From NCBI GenBank assembly GCA_900769345.1, contig CAAGGJ010000061.1, forward strand, positions 1 through 55,344: a stretch of DNA of 55,344 bases, written 5' to 3'. Numbering within the stretch: position 1 is the first letter of the stretch; each line of letters opens with the position of its first letter. Origin of the DNA: Bacteroidales bacterium (lineage in GTDB: Bacteria; Bacteroidota; Bacteroidia; Bacteroidales; Muribaculaceae). The translations under genes and the position numbers were made by a program. Shown piece by piece: positions 26,840 through 34,899 of this stretch. The notes beneath the pieces are model-generated. The model saw only the letters and a program-made list of their open reading frames with translations. It was not told the origin of the DNA and ran no database searches.

Positions 26840-27418
26840 TTATGGTTGTTTTATGAAATCCAAAATGAGTTGTCGTGTTTCTTCCACAGCTTTATCGAGG
26901 TCGTCATTAACCACTTGCTTGTCGAATTGGCCGCTGAAAGTTATTTCGTAAGCAGCCTTATCCACACGCTGGTTGATGGCTTCGATAGGGTCGGTGGCTC
27001 GAGATATTAGCCGCTGGCGAAGTGTCTCGATGCTTGGCGGCATGATAAATATGGAACGGGCGTTATCGCCGTACATGCGTTTTACATTCACACCACCCTT
27101 TACATCTATGTCGAGAATGGCATTGTTGCCTTTCTTCTGAATGCGGGCTATCTCGCTTTTGAGTGTTCCGTAAAATCGTCCCGGATACACCTCTTCATAT
27201 TCCACCAATCCGTCGTCGGCAATAGCTTGCTTAAACTCATCGACTGTGAGAAAATGATAGTGCACACCATTCACTTCACCTTCGCGTGGCGAGCGAGTAG
27301 TAGCAGAGATGGAGAACTCAAGACGCAATGCCGGGTCGTCGATTATTCTACCGATAATGGTAGATTTACCGGTACCCGACGGGGCGGAAATTATAATTAG
27401 TTTTCCGTGGTTTGACAT
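26840..27418 (-). CDS. gmk: Guanylate kinase
   Basis: Phosphorylates GMP to GDP with ATP. The 192-residue protein has the P-loop SAPSGTGKST near residue 11, the GMP-binding SATTRSPREGEVNGVHYHF region, and the lid and C-terminal elements. It lies four bases after yicC, the usual neighbour in many bacteria. Confidence 0.96.
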   Translation of the reverse strand: MSNHGKLIIISAPSGTGKSTIIGRIIDDPALRLEFSISATTRSPREGEVNGVHYHFLTVDEFKQAIADDGLVEYEEVYPGRFYGTLKSEIARIQKKGNNAILDIDVKGGVNVKRMYGDNARSIFIMPPSIETLRQRLISRATDPIEAINQRVDKAAYEITFSGQFDKQVVNDDLDKAVEETRQLILDFIKQP

Positions 27419-27422
27419 ATGA

Positions 27423-28301
27423 TTACATTACGTTTAATACTTGTTCTTTTATCTGCTCGAGTTGATCCTTCATCATCACCACAATCTTCTGGAGTTCAGC
27501 CTGATTGGCCTTAGAACCTAAAGTGTTGATTTCACGTCCCATCTCCTGTGCGATGAAGCCTAATTTCTTGCCTTGTCCGTGACCATCGTCGAGGGTTTTC
27601 AAGAAGTAATCGAGGTGATTTTGCAATCGAAGTTTTTCTTCGTTGATATCGAGTTTTTCGATATAGAAAATCATCTCTTGTTCGAAACGATTGCGGTCGT
27701 ATTCCACATTTTCGAGCTTTGCAAGAGCATCTTCGATGCGAGCTTTGATTTTAGTCACGCGTTGTTGCTCGTATTGAGGCACTTGGTAGAGAAGTTCCTG
27801 AATAGCAGCAATTTTTTCTTTAAAGAAAGCCTCGAGACGCACGCCTTCTTGAGTGCGAAATTCCACAAGAGCCTTGATGGCATTTGCCAAGACCTGCGAT
27901 ACGGTAGCAATCTCTTCGTCCGAAACTTCAGTCGACGCATTGTCGTTTTTGATTGAGTCGGGCATACGCAGCAATGTGGCATACCAATCGGCTGGTTCCG
28001 GCAGATTAAGCTCTTTTGTCATTGCTTCTATCTGTTCTTTATATTTCTTTACAATTGGCATATTGATGCTATGATCGTTGGCCGACTCGATATCCTCACA
28101 AAAGACAATCAAATCTACCTTGCCGCGTTCGAGCGATTTTGCCACATCATTACGAAAATCGAGTTCACTTGAACGGTATGTTTGTGGCAGACGAACAGCC
28201 AAATCGAGTTGTTTACTATTAAGCGATTTTATTTCGACAGTGATTTTTTTGTTTTCGAAAACGGCAACTGCCTTGCCAAAACCAGTCATTGATAGTATCA
28301 T
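27423..28301 (-). CDS. yicC: YicC family endoribonuclease
   Basis: Member of the YicC/YloC family, recently shown to be an endoribonuclease. The start is set at ATG 28301, giving MILSMTGFG, which matches the conserved N-terminus; an in-frame TTG at 28307 is not needed. The 292-residue protein has the family SLNSKQLDLAVRLP region and the C-terminal FIAQEMGREINTLGSKAN segment. It heads a minus-strand run yicC-gmk-nadD-DUF5063 with a -7 box 16 bases before the ATG. Confidence 0.93.
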   Translation of the reverse strand: MILSMTGFGKAVAVFENKKITVEIKSLNSKQLDLAVRLPQTYRSSELDFRNDVAKSLERGKVDLIVFCEDIESANDHSINMPIVKKYKEQIEAMTKELNLPEPADWYATLLRMPDSIKNDNASTEVSDEEIATVSQVLANAIKALVEFRTQEGVRLEAFFKEKIAAIQELLYQVPQYEQQRVTKIKARIEDALAKLENVEYDRNRFEQEMIFYIEKLDINEEKLRLQNHLDYFLKTLDDGHGQGKKLGFIAQEMGREINTLGSKANQAELQKIVVMMKDQLEQIKEQVLNVM

Positions 28302-28317
28302 TTTCAAGAATTTTCTA

Positions 28318-28325
28318 CAAATTTA
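28318..28325 (-). promoter_or_regulatory. -7 box of the yicC-gmk-nadD operon
   Basis: Minus strand TAAATTTG, a perfect TAnnTTTG match, 16 bases before the chosen ATG. It also argues against the TTG start, which would leave almost no leader. No clear -33 element. Confidence 0.5.
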
Positions 28326-28368
28326 ATGCGATAATTCCATTCAATTATAATAAAAGGAAGAAAATTCG

Positions 28369-28376
28369 TAAATTTG
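28369..28376 (+). promoter_or_regulatory. -7 box of tsaB
   Basis: TAAATTTG, a perfect TAnnTTTG match that covers the in-frame TTG at 28374. This places the tsaB start at one of the downstream ATG codons. It lies 43 bases from the divergent yicC box. Confidence 0.5.
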
Positions 28377-28394
28377 TCAAGAATTTTAATGGAT

Positions 28395-29081
28395 ATGGCA
28401 AATATATTAAATATTGAGACATCTACAACCGTATGCTCGGTGGCACTTTCGTGCGACGGTGAAGTGCTCGAACATCATGAAGATTATGAGGGAAACAATC
28501 ACTCAACTATGTTGAGCGTGTTTCTCGACGACATAGTAAAATATATCACAAGTAGAGAAATCAAACTCGATGCTGTGGCTGTGAGCATAGGTCCCGGTTC
28601 TTACACCGGCTTGCGTATAGGACTCTCGGCAGCCAAGGGTTTGTGTTTTGGCTACGATGTGCCACTTATCGGTGTCAACACCCTTCAACTGCTGAGCGTG
28701 GGAGCTATGTTCAGCCGTTTCAATGAAGATGATGCCTATTATGTGCCTATGATTGATGCTCGACGCAACGAAGTGTATACGGCAATTTACAATAACGCAC
28801 TTGAGGAGATTATTCCGGCGCAGGCTATGATTCTCAACGAAGAATCGTTTGCCGGATATGAAAACAAACTTCTTTTCATAGGCAACGGCGCCAAGAAATG
28901 GAAAGAAATGTCGCAAGTGAAGAATGCCGCTTACCTCACCGAAGTCAAGCCGGTGGCTGTAGATATGATTGCGCTTGCCGAACGTGCTTACCGCCGCGGC
29001 GAGTTTATAGATGTGGCTTATTCCACACCTCTTTATCTAAAAGAATTTCAAGCCACTACACCCAAAAACAAGGTGCTTTAG
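28395..29081 (+). CDS. tsaB: tRNA threonylcarbamoyladenosine biosynthesis protein TsaB
   Basis: Scaffold subunit that works with TsaD and TsaE to place the t6A modification at tRNA position 37. It has the ASKHA-type fold: N-terminal LNIETSTTVCSVALS and the GPGSYTGLRIGLSAAKGL segment that is diagnostic for TsaB. The start MANILNIETS at 28395 fits the family best; ATG at 28389 adds two residues, and the TTG at 28374 lies inside the promoter box. 228 residues. tsaD and tsaE are not in the window. Confidence 0.94.
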   Translation: MANILNIETSTTVCSVALSCDGEVLEHHEDYEGNNHSTMLSVFLDDIVKYITSREIKLDAVAVSIGPGSYTGLRIGLSAAKGLCFGYDVPLIGVNTLQLLSVGAMFSRFNEDDAYYVPMIDARRNEVYTAIYNNALEEIIPAQAMILNEESFAGYENKLLFIGNGAKKWKEMSQVKNAAYLTEVKPVAVDMIALAERAYRRGEFIDVAYSTPLYLKEFQATTPKNKVL

Positions 29082-29119
29082 CATCTTGATTATCAACAAT
29101 GAACAATAAATAGTAAAAT

Positions 29120-29746
29120 ATGAACGAAACAAATAATTTTGGCGACAAGAAATTGCTTGAATACAACTCCGACCGATCGCAACTCGCATTACCTGAGTAT
29201 GGCAGAAACATCCAGCAGATGGTAAATCACTGCCTTACCATTGAAGACCGAGAGGAACGCACTCGCTGCGCCTACTCGATAGTGCAAGTGATGGGCAATA
29301 TAGTGCCGCAACTTCGTGAGGAGGAAGATTCTAAGCACATTCTTTGGGACCACTTGGCTATTATGAGCGATTTTAAGCTCGACATCGATTTCCCATACGA
29401 AATTATCAATCAGGAGAAGCTCAAAATCAAGCCGGAAGCCATTCCTTATAATGAAGAAAACACTCGCTATCGCCACTATGGAAAGATTATGGTGGATATG
29501 ATAAAGCAAGCATGCACTTATGAAGAAGGCGAAGAGCGCGACGAATTGATAATGCTTATTGCCAACCACATGAAGAAGGTGCTTCTCTCAATCAGTAAAG
29601 ATGGAGTGGAAGATGCTCGCGTATTCAATGACTTGCGGGAAATCTCGGAAGGTAAGATAGACATCGATCCCGAAAAATGGCATCTGCACGAGTTTAAAGA
29701 AGCTCCTGCACCTACACCTGCCAAGAAATCGAAAAAGAAAAAATAA
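29120..29746 (+). CDS. DUF4290 domain protein
   Basis: A 208-residue Bacteroidota-specific protein. The typical opening is LEYNSDRSQLALPEYGRNIQ, followed by a helical acidic body and a lysine-rich tail (KKSKKKK). No membrane segment or signal peptide. It lies 30 bases upstream of rimM, a common pairing in the phylum that hints at a link with RNA or ribosomes; function unknown. Confidence 0.85.
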   Translation: MNETNNFGDKKLLEYNSDRSQLALPEYGRNIQQMVNHCLTIEDREERTRCAYSIVQVMGNIVPQLREEEDSKHILWDHLAIMSDFKLDIDFPYEIINQEKLKIKPEAIPYNEENTRYRHYGKIMVDMIKQACTYEEGEERDELIMLIANHMKKVLLSISKDGVEDARVFNDLREISEGKIDIDPEKWHLHEFKEAPAPTPAKKSKKKK

Positions 29747-29776
29747 ACGAAGTAACACTCACACCTATATTTATCG

Positions 29777-30310
29777 ATGATTACTCGCGAAGAAATAATA
29801 GAGATAGGCATTTTCAACAAAGCACATGGCGTGAAAGGTGAGATATCGGCCACACTCGACTGCGAAATAGATGCTTTTCGCAAATTTTCGTGTCTCGTGG
29901 TAGATATTGACGGCATTTTTGTGCCATTCTTCATCGAAAACATTCGCCCTAAAACTTCTGAAACCGCACTCCTTACTATAGACGGCTTCGACAGCGATGT
30001 GGCTGTAAAAACATTGGTTAACAAAACCATATTCGTGCTTAAAAAGGAGTTTTCAAAGATTTCTACCGAAGAAAACTGCGACGAATTGCCAGTCGATTAT
30101 TTCATAGGTTTTTCGGCTCGTTCAATTGATGGCAATATGCTGGGTGAAATTGTAGACGTGGATGATAGTACCGAAAATGTGCTGTTCTTTATTGAAAACG
30201 AAACCGGCACATTCCCGGTTCCCGCGGTAGATGATTTTATTGTAGATATCGATAACGAAAGCAAAGTGATTGAGCTCGACTTGCCCGAAGGCTTGTTTGA
30301 TAACGACTAA
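29777..30310 (+). CDS. rimM: Ribosome maturation factor RimM
   Basis: Binds ribosomal protein S19 and helps mature the 30S subunit head. The 177-residue protein has an N-terminal RimM barrel (IGIFNKAHGVKGEI) and a C-terminal PRC-barrel-like half ending in VIELDLPEGLFDND. Divergent from E. coli in detail but normal in layout. The usual neighbours trmD and rplS are absent. Confidence 0.92.
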   Translation: MITREEIIEIGIFNKAHGVKGEISATLDCEIDAFRKFSCLVVDIDGIFVPFFIENIRPKTSETALLTIDGFDSDVAVKTLVNKTIFVLKKEFSKISTEENCDELPVDYFIGFSARSIDGNMLGEIVDVDDSTENVLFFIENETGTFPVPAVDDFIVDIDNESKVIELDLPEGLFDND

Positions 30311-30346
30311 TAAGTTTATTAAATTAAATATAACAACAATATAATT

Positions 30347-30652
30347 ATGGAAAATGACAATTTTGTAGAATTCGATGAAAACGAAGCAATCGATTATATC
30401 AACAAAGCCCTTGCAGCAAAAGGGAAATCGCAGTATGGCGAGGACGACTTGCTGTTGCTCATAGATGCTATGTATGACTTCTACGACGAGAATGATGATT
30501 TTGATGCTGATTTCGACGAAGAAGCCAACTTCGAGCCTTTGGTGGCTTATGTGACAAAAACCATTGCAAAAGACCCCGATAACACCATTAAGGCCGAAGA
30601 CGTGAGAGACATAGTATTGGCAGAAATAGAATACGAAAGCGGTTTAAACTAA
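30347..30652 (+). CDS. Small acidic protein of unknown function
   Basis: A 101-residue protein, very rich in Asp and Glu, with a central strongly acidic stretch around residues 45-65 (YDENDDFDADFDEEANF). Two helical segments flank it. No signal peptide or membrane segment. It has an ATG start 36 bases after rimM and a normal spacing to the OmpA-like gene. No family recognised beyond Bacteroidota hypothetical proteins. Codon usage looks like its neighbours, so it is judged a real gene. Confidence 0.75.
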   Translation: MENDNFVEFDENEAIDYINKALAAKGKSQYGEDDLLLLIDAMYDFYDENDDFDADFDEEANFEPLVAYVTKTIAKDPDNTIKAEDVRDIVLAEIEYESGLN

Positions 30653-30674
30653 AGATATAAACTTACTATTAAAA

Positions 30675-31301
30675 ATGTTTAAGAATCTGATAATTGCACT
30701 GGCAGTAGCTGTGGCGACTATAGGCTCGTTTTCGGCTGATGCCAAAGAGAAGACCAAGAAACAAAATATCGACATCTACGACCTCTCGATAGATGACAAT
30801 ATAGCTATGCCCGAACTTGATAAGCAGGCCGAAGTAATAAAGAAATTTCAGTACAATCAAGCCATAGCACTCCAAAAGAACAAGCAAAATGTGGAGATGA
30901 CTCGCGACGGAGAGGTGATAATAATCACGATTCCTGCCGGACAATTGTTTGCACCAAACGACACAGTGCTTAGCGATATGGGCAAGAGGAGTATCGAACC
31001 TTTCCTCGGATATCTAAAGAACGAAGGTCTCTACAAGATGCTCCTCGTGATGCACCACGACAACACAGGCTCGGATCGCTACATACTCAATCTAACCAAA
31101 GCTCGCGTAAATGCCATTTACGATTGGATTAGCAAGAATGCTAGCGTGGAGTATGTGGTGCCTTACGCATTGGGGTCGATTGAACCACTTGTAGAAAACA
31201 ATTCGGTGGCAAACCGAAAATTCAATCGCCGTCTCGAAATCTACCTTGTGCCCGAAGTGGGTATGATAAAAGCGGCTAAGAAGAAAAACATAACTTTATA
31301 A
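30675..31301 (+). CDS. Secreted OmpA/MotB-like domain protein
   Basis: A 208-residue exported protein with signal peptide MFKNLIIALAVAVATIGSF (cleavage near residue 23, after ADA). The C-terminal half (about 80-200) has the OmpA-like peptidoglycan-binding layout: a strand pattern VIIITIPAGQLFAPNDTVLS, a helix, NLTKARVNAIYDWI, and NRKFNRRLEIYLVP. Likely periplasmic, either free or bound to peptidoglycan. The short N-terminal linker has no beta-barrel. Confidence 0.85.
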   Translation: MFKNLIIALAVAVATIGSFSADAKEKTKKQNIDIYDLSIDDNIAMPELDKQAEVIKKFQYNQAIALQKNKQNVEMTRDGEVIIITIPAGQLFAPNDTVLSDMGKRSIEPFLGYLKNEGLYKMLLVMHHDNTGSDRYILNLTKARVNAIYDWISKNASVEYVVPYALGSIEPLVENNSVANRKFNRRLEIYLVPEVGMIKAAKKKNITL

Positions 31302-31323
31302 TATTTATATTATTAAGTTTTAG

Positions 31324-31331
31324 TATCTTTG
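31324..31331 (+). promoter_or_regulatory. -7 box of proS
   Basis: TATCTTTG matches TAnnTTTG, 33 bases before the proS ATG. No clear -33 element. Confidence 0.5.
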
Positions 31332-31364
31332 CAAATCAAAAAAAAGAGAACATTATAAATAACA

Positions 31365-32846
31365 ATGGCAAAAGAGCTTAAAGATTTAACAAAGAGAGCC
31401 GAAAACTACTCACAATGGTATAACGACCTTGTAATCAAGGCCGACCTTGCAGAGCAATCGGCTGTTAGAGGCTGTATGGTAATCAAGCCATACGGATATG
31501 CAATTTGGGAGAAGATGCAACGCGTTCTTGACGATATGTTTAAGGCAACCGGACACGTAAATGCCTATTTCCCGCTATTGATTCCGAAGTCATTCTTGAG
31601 TCGTGAAGCCGAACACGTGGAAGGCTTTGCCAAAGAATGTGCAGTAGTTACCCACCACCGATTGATGAACGATCCCGAGGGTAAGGGTGTGGTAGTAGAC
31701 CCTGCCGCTCGCCTCGAAGAAGAATTGATTATCCGACCCACTTCAGAAACCATCATTTGGAACACCTATAAGAATTGGATTAGTTCGTATCGCGACCTAC
31801 CTATCCTTTGCAACCAATGGGCAAACGTAATGCGTTGGGAAATGCGCACCCGCATGTTTTTGCGCACTGCCGAGTTCCTATGGCAAGAAGGTCACACAGC
31901 ACATGCTACGCGCGAAGAAGCTGAAGCCGAGGCTGTGAAAATGCTTAATGTATATGCCGACTTCGCTGAAAAATATATGGCTGTTCCTGTAATCAAGGGC
32001 GTAAAATCGGCTAACGAACGTTTTGCCGGCGCATTAGAAACCTACACCATCGAAGCAATGATGCAAGATGGTAAGGCTCTCCAATCGGGCACATCGCACT
32101 TCCTCGGTCAGAACTTCGCTAAAGCATTCGATGTGAAGTTTATCAATAAGAACAACGAACTCGAATATGTTTGGGCTACATCGTGGGGCGTATCTACTCG
32201 CTTGATGGGCGCTTTGATTATGACTCACTCCGATGATAATGGTCTGGTGTTGCCTCCAAAGTTGGCTCCGATTCAAGTGGTTATTGTTCCTATTTATAAG
32301 AGTCAGGAACAACTCGACACCATCAACAATCGCGTTAGTCCTATTGTAGAAAAACTTCGTTCGATGGGTATCAGTGTGAAATATGACAATGCCGACAACA
32401 AGCGTCCGGGCTTCAAGTTTGCCGATTACGAATTGAAGGGTGTGCCCGTACGCCTCGTTTTGGGTGCTCGCGACCTCGAAAACGGCACTATCGAAGTTAT
32501 GCGTCGTGACACCCTCGAAAAATCTACAGTGGCTATCGAAGGCATTGAAGTATACGTTAAGACACTTCTCGACGATATTCAGGATAATATCTTCAAGAAA
32601 GCATTGAACCATCGCAGCGAGTTGACTACTACAGTCGACACTTACGAAGAGTTCAAGGAACAAATCGAAAAGGGTGGTTTCATTATGGCTCACTGGGACG
32701 GTACTCCTGAAACCGAAGAAAAGATTAAGGAAGAAACCAAGGCCACCATACGATGCATTCCTCTTGAAGGCGACAAGACTCCGGGCGTATGTATGGTAAC
32801 AGGCAAGCCATCGAAGCAACGCGTGGTATTTGCCCGCAACTATTAA
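31365..32846 (+). CDS. proS: Prolyl-tRNA synthetase, archaeal/eukaryotic type
   Basis: Charges tRNA-Pro. The 493-residue class II synthetase has motif 2 RWEMRTRMFLRTAEFLWQE and motif 3 around STRLMGALIMTHSD, a class II anticodon-binding domain, and the C-terminal extension ending in Tyr (VVFARNY). The short length and lack of the editing insertion mark the archaeal/eukaryotic type that many Bacteroidota use. Strong terminator downstream. Confidence 0.96.
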   Translation: MAKELKDLTKRAENYSQWYNDLVIKADLAEQSAVRGCMVIKPYGYAIWEKMQRVLDDMFKATGHVNAYFPLLIPKSFLSREAEHVEGFAKECAVVTHHRLMNDPEGKGVVVDPAARLEEELIIRPTSETIIWNTYKNWISSYRDLPILCNQWANVMRWEMRTRMFLRTAEFLWQEGHTAHATREEAEAEAVKMLNVYADFAEKYMAVPVIKGVKSANERFAGALETYTIEAMMQDGKALQSGTSHFLGQNFAKAFDVKFINKNNELEYVWATSWGVSTRLMGALIMTHSDDNGLVLPPKLAPIQVVIVPIYKSQEQLDTINNRVSPIVEKLRSMGISVKYDNADNKRPGFKFADYELKGVPVRLVLGARDLENGTIEVMRRDTLEKSTVAIEGIEVYVKTLLDDIQDNIFKKALNHRSELTTTVDTYEEFKEQIEKGGFIMAHWDGTPETEEKIKEETKATIRCIPLEGDKTPGVCMVTGKPSKQRVVFARNY

Positions 32847-32871
32847 TAAGTAAATATTATTGACATATAGA

Positions 32872-32910
32872 AAATCGCGAGCGTCACAAATAGCGCTTGC
32901 GATTTTTTTT
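32872..32910 (+). terminator. Rho-independent terminator of proS
   Basis: Stem AAATCGCGAGCG / CGCTTGCGATTT (one G-T pair) with a 10-base loop, followed by a run of eight T. It ends just before the stop codon of the convergent gene at 32916. Confidence 0.9.
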
Positions 32911-32915
32911 GCTTA

Positions 32916-33998
32916 TCATCGCTTTCGCGAAAAGCGTATTTGCGAATTGAGCGTAGGGAAACGCAGAGTAAGAATGCTACCGTTCTCTATCGACGCCGAT
33001 AAGTCGTGCGGCATATACCGCATATCCGAATCATACCATACCATATCGTATTCGTCGATAAAACCGGTTTTTATCAATTTGCCTTTAAGCATGCCGGCGT
33101 GCCAATTTCGTGAATTAACCACAGCTCCAGACACATACAGAATATCATAGCCTTCCGAAGAGTTTTTCACTACGGCTATTTCATATCGTCCGCCGAGTTT
33201 CACCTTCTTTTCTTCCATTTCACGGTCGAGATATTGCCAATAACCCTCCATAGGGTCGGCGCACGATGCAAATCGTTTGTTAAGAGATTCGATAGTCCAC
33301 TCAGAGGTAAGTGCCGCAGCAGGATTATTCTCCGATTTTGTTACAAATCGCTCCACGCTCAGACTGCTTGCCGCTCCGGCATAGATGCCCGACATAAAAC
33401 GGTCGGCATATTCTATATTCCGAGTTGAGAACACCTCACGGAGTGTTTTTCTGCCTATTTTCACCACAGTATTGCCATCGGAATGCTCCACCGAAAGTAG
33501 ATTATCCCCCTCGTAGAAGTCTACATTGTCATTAATGGTAGTAGTGGCTACTATAGTTTCCATTCCACCACATACTTTTATCAACGAGCAGTGCATATCA
33601 CGATGCTCGGTAACATCGAGATAAGACGAAGTAGCGCATTGCAGCACCACGGCGCAATAATTGTCGTTATCTATATAGTTGAACACGATACCCCATCGTG
33701 GATTTGTGATTCGCAGACTCTTATTGTTATCGTATTTGACCTTATACGATTTATTTTCGCCATTATGCTTATTTGCCATACGCGTCAGTATGTGAAATTT
33801 ATAAGAATCAACCCAAATAGTATCAATTACTATCTCGGGCGACGCAATAGGGTTATTCACAACCATTCTATTGTCAACAACTGAGGCATTAGGGAAGTCG
33901 GCAAACTGATTGAGATAGGACTGATGCGAAGTCCTTGCTGCAGCCACCATGCAAGCTGCAGCGATTATGATAATATTTACAAATCCACGCACATTCAT
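32916..33998 (-). CDS. Secreted protein of unknown function
   Basis: A 360-residue protein with an N-terminal hydrophobic segment MNVRGFVNIIIIAAACMVAA. It is a signal peptide, or possibly a lipoprotein signal with Cys16. The first half (about 30-210) has beta-strand-rich patterns such as WGIVFNYIDNDNYCAVVLQ and YAGAASSLSVERFV, which suggest a jelly-roll/laminin-G-like domain. The second half (about 225-360) has LGGRYEIAVVKNSSEGYDI and LKGKLIKTGFIDEYDMVW. I do not recognise the family. Isolated by terminators and promoters on each side, so probably monocistronic. Confidence 0.7.
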   Translation of the reverse strand: MNVRGFVNIIIIAAACMVAAARTSHQSYLNQFADFPNASVVDNRMVVNNPIASPEIVIDTIWVDSYKFHILTRMANKHNGENKSYKVKYDNNKSLRITNPRWGIVFNYIDNDNYCAVVLQCATSSYLDVTEHRDMHCSLIKVCGGMETIVATTTINDNVDFYEGDNLLSVEHSDGNTVVKIGRKTLREVFSTRNIEYADRFMSGIYAGAASSLSVERFVTKSENNPAAALTSEWTIESLNKRFASCADPMEGYWQYLDREMEEKKVKLGGRYEIAVVKNSSEGYDILYVSGAVVNSRNWHAGMLKGKLIKTGFIDEYDMVWYDSDMRYMPHDLSASIENGSILTLRFPTLNSQIRFSRKR

Positions 33999-34116
33999 TG
34001 CTACAAATGTACTAAAATTATTCTAATCTTCGTCAAAAAGGACTATTATCTGATTATATCAAACATGCAATGTGCTTAAACACCATAAAGTTGATGATAG
34101 ATTCGATAATTTTTCG

Positions 34117-34124
34117 TACCTTTG
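34117..34124 (+). promoter_or_regulatory. -7 box of the LysE-type transporter gene
   Basis: TACCTTTG matches TAnnTTTG, 20 bases before the ATG. A TTG at 34091-34093 is 23 bases upstream, slightly beyond the usual spacing. Confidence 0.5.
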
Positions 34125-34144
34125 TAAGGTTATAACGATACCGA

Positions 34145-34849
34145 ATGGAAGAATATATTTATATAATAACCCGCGCGTTTGCCATAGGTCTGCTGATATC
34201 GGCTCCAATGGGCCCTATCGGAGTATTATGCATACAGCGCACTCTTTCGAAAGGTAGGTTAGCGGGATTTTACACCGGCATCGGTGCAGCTATCTCCGAC
34301 TTGATATATTGTTTACTCACCGGTCTCGGACTATCGTTTATCACCGATTTCGTTGAGACCAATCGAAATATTTTGCAAGTTATAGGTAGTGCTGTGCTCC
34401 TGGCATACGCCATTTTTCTTATTAAAGGCAAGAAAAAGCCAGATACAAGCAAAACTCAAGAGAAACATCTTGGCGAGTCGGTTACCGATAATCCTACTGT
34501 AAAACAACATAGTCATTTGCAAGACCTTCTCACAGGATTCTTTCTTACTTTCTCCAATCCTTTGATAATTTTCCTTATCATAGGTCTATTTGCGCGATTC
34601 AACTTCCTTCTGCCTGAATATCAGTGGCATCACTATCTTTTGGGGTATATCTTTATAGTGGTTGGCGCCATATGTTGGTGGACATTGATTACCCGATTTG
34701 TCGACACTGTGCGTAGCAAATTCAGTATCGACACTATGCATAAACTCAATAAGATGATTGGGTTGATTATCTTAATTATGTCGATGGTAGGCATATTCAC
34801 AGGATTGCTCGATTATCTCACTTTGCCACAGATAGGCGCATTGCTCTAA
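34145..34849 (+). CDS. LysE family amino-acid/metabolite exporter
   Basis: A 234-residue integral membrane protein with about six membrane segments. The N-terminal signature FAIGLLISAPMGPIGVLCIQR matches the LysE/RhtB superfamily, with the usual hydrophilic loop near the middle (residues 95-120). Substrate unknown. It is followed after 50 bases by a secreted Ntn hydrolase gene; a functional link is not shown. Confidence 0.85.
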   Translation: MEEYIYIITRAFAIGLLISAPMGPIGVLCIQRTLSKGRLAGFYTGIGAAISDLIYCLLTGLGLSFITDFVETNRNILQVIGSAVLLAYAIFLIKGKKKPDTSKTQEKHLGESVTDNPTVKQHSHLQDLLTGFFLTFSNPLIIFLIIGLFARFNFLLPEYQWHHYLLGYIFIVVGAICWWTLITRFVDTVRSKFSIDTMHKLNKMIGLIILIMSMVGIFTGLLDYLTLPQIGALL

Positions 34850-34899
34850 GCAAATGCCACAAAGCATACGCTACCAGGCAAAATCACACATAATTGCTT

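Noticed and set aside
28374..28394. TTG start for tsaB
   Set aside because: It lies within a perfect TAAATTTG promoter box and the conserved N-terminus begins at 28395.
32034..32819. A 261-codon open frame on the minus strand
   Set aside because: It is antisense to proS and has no family resemblance.
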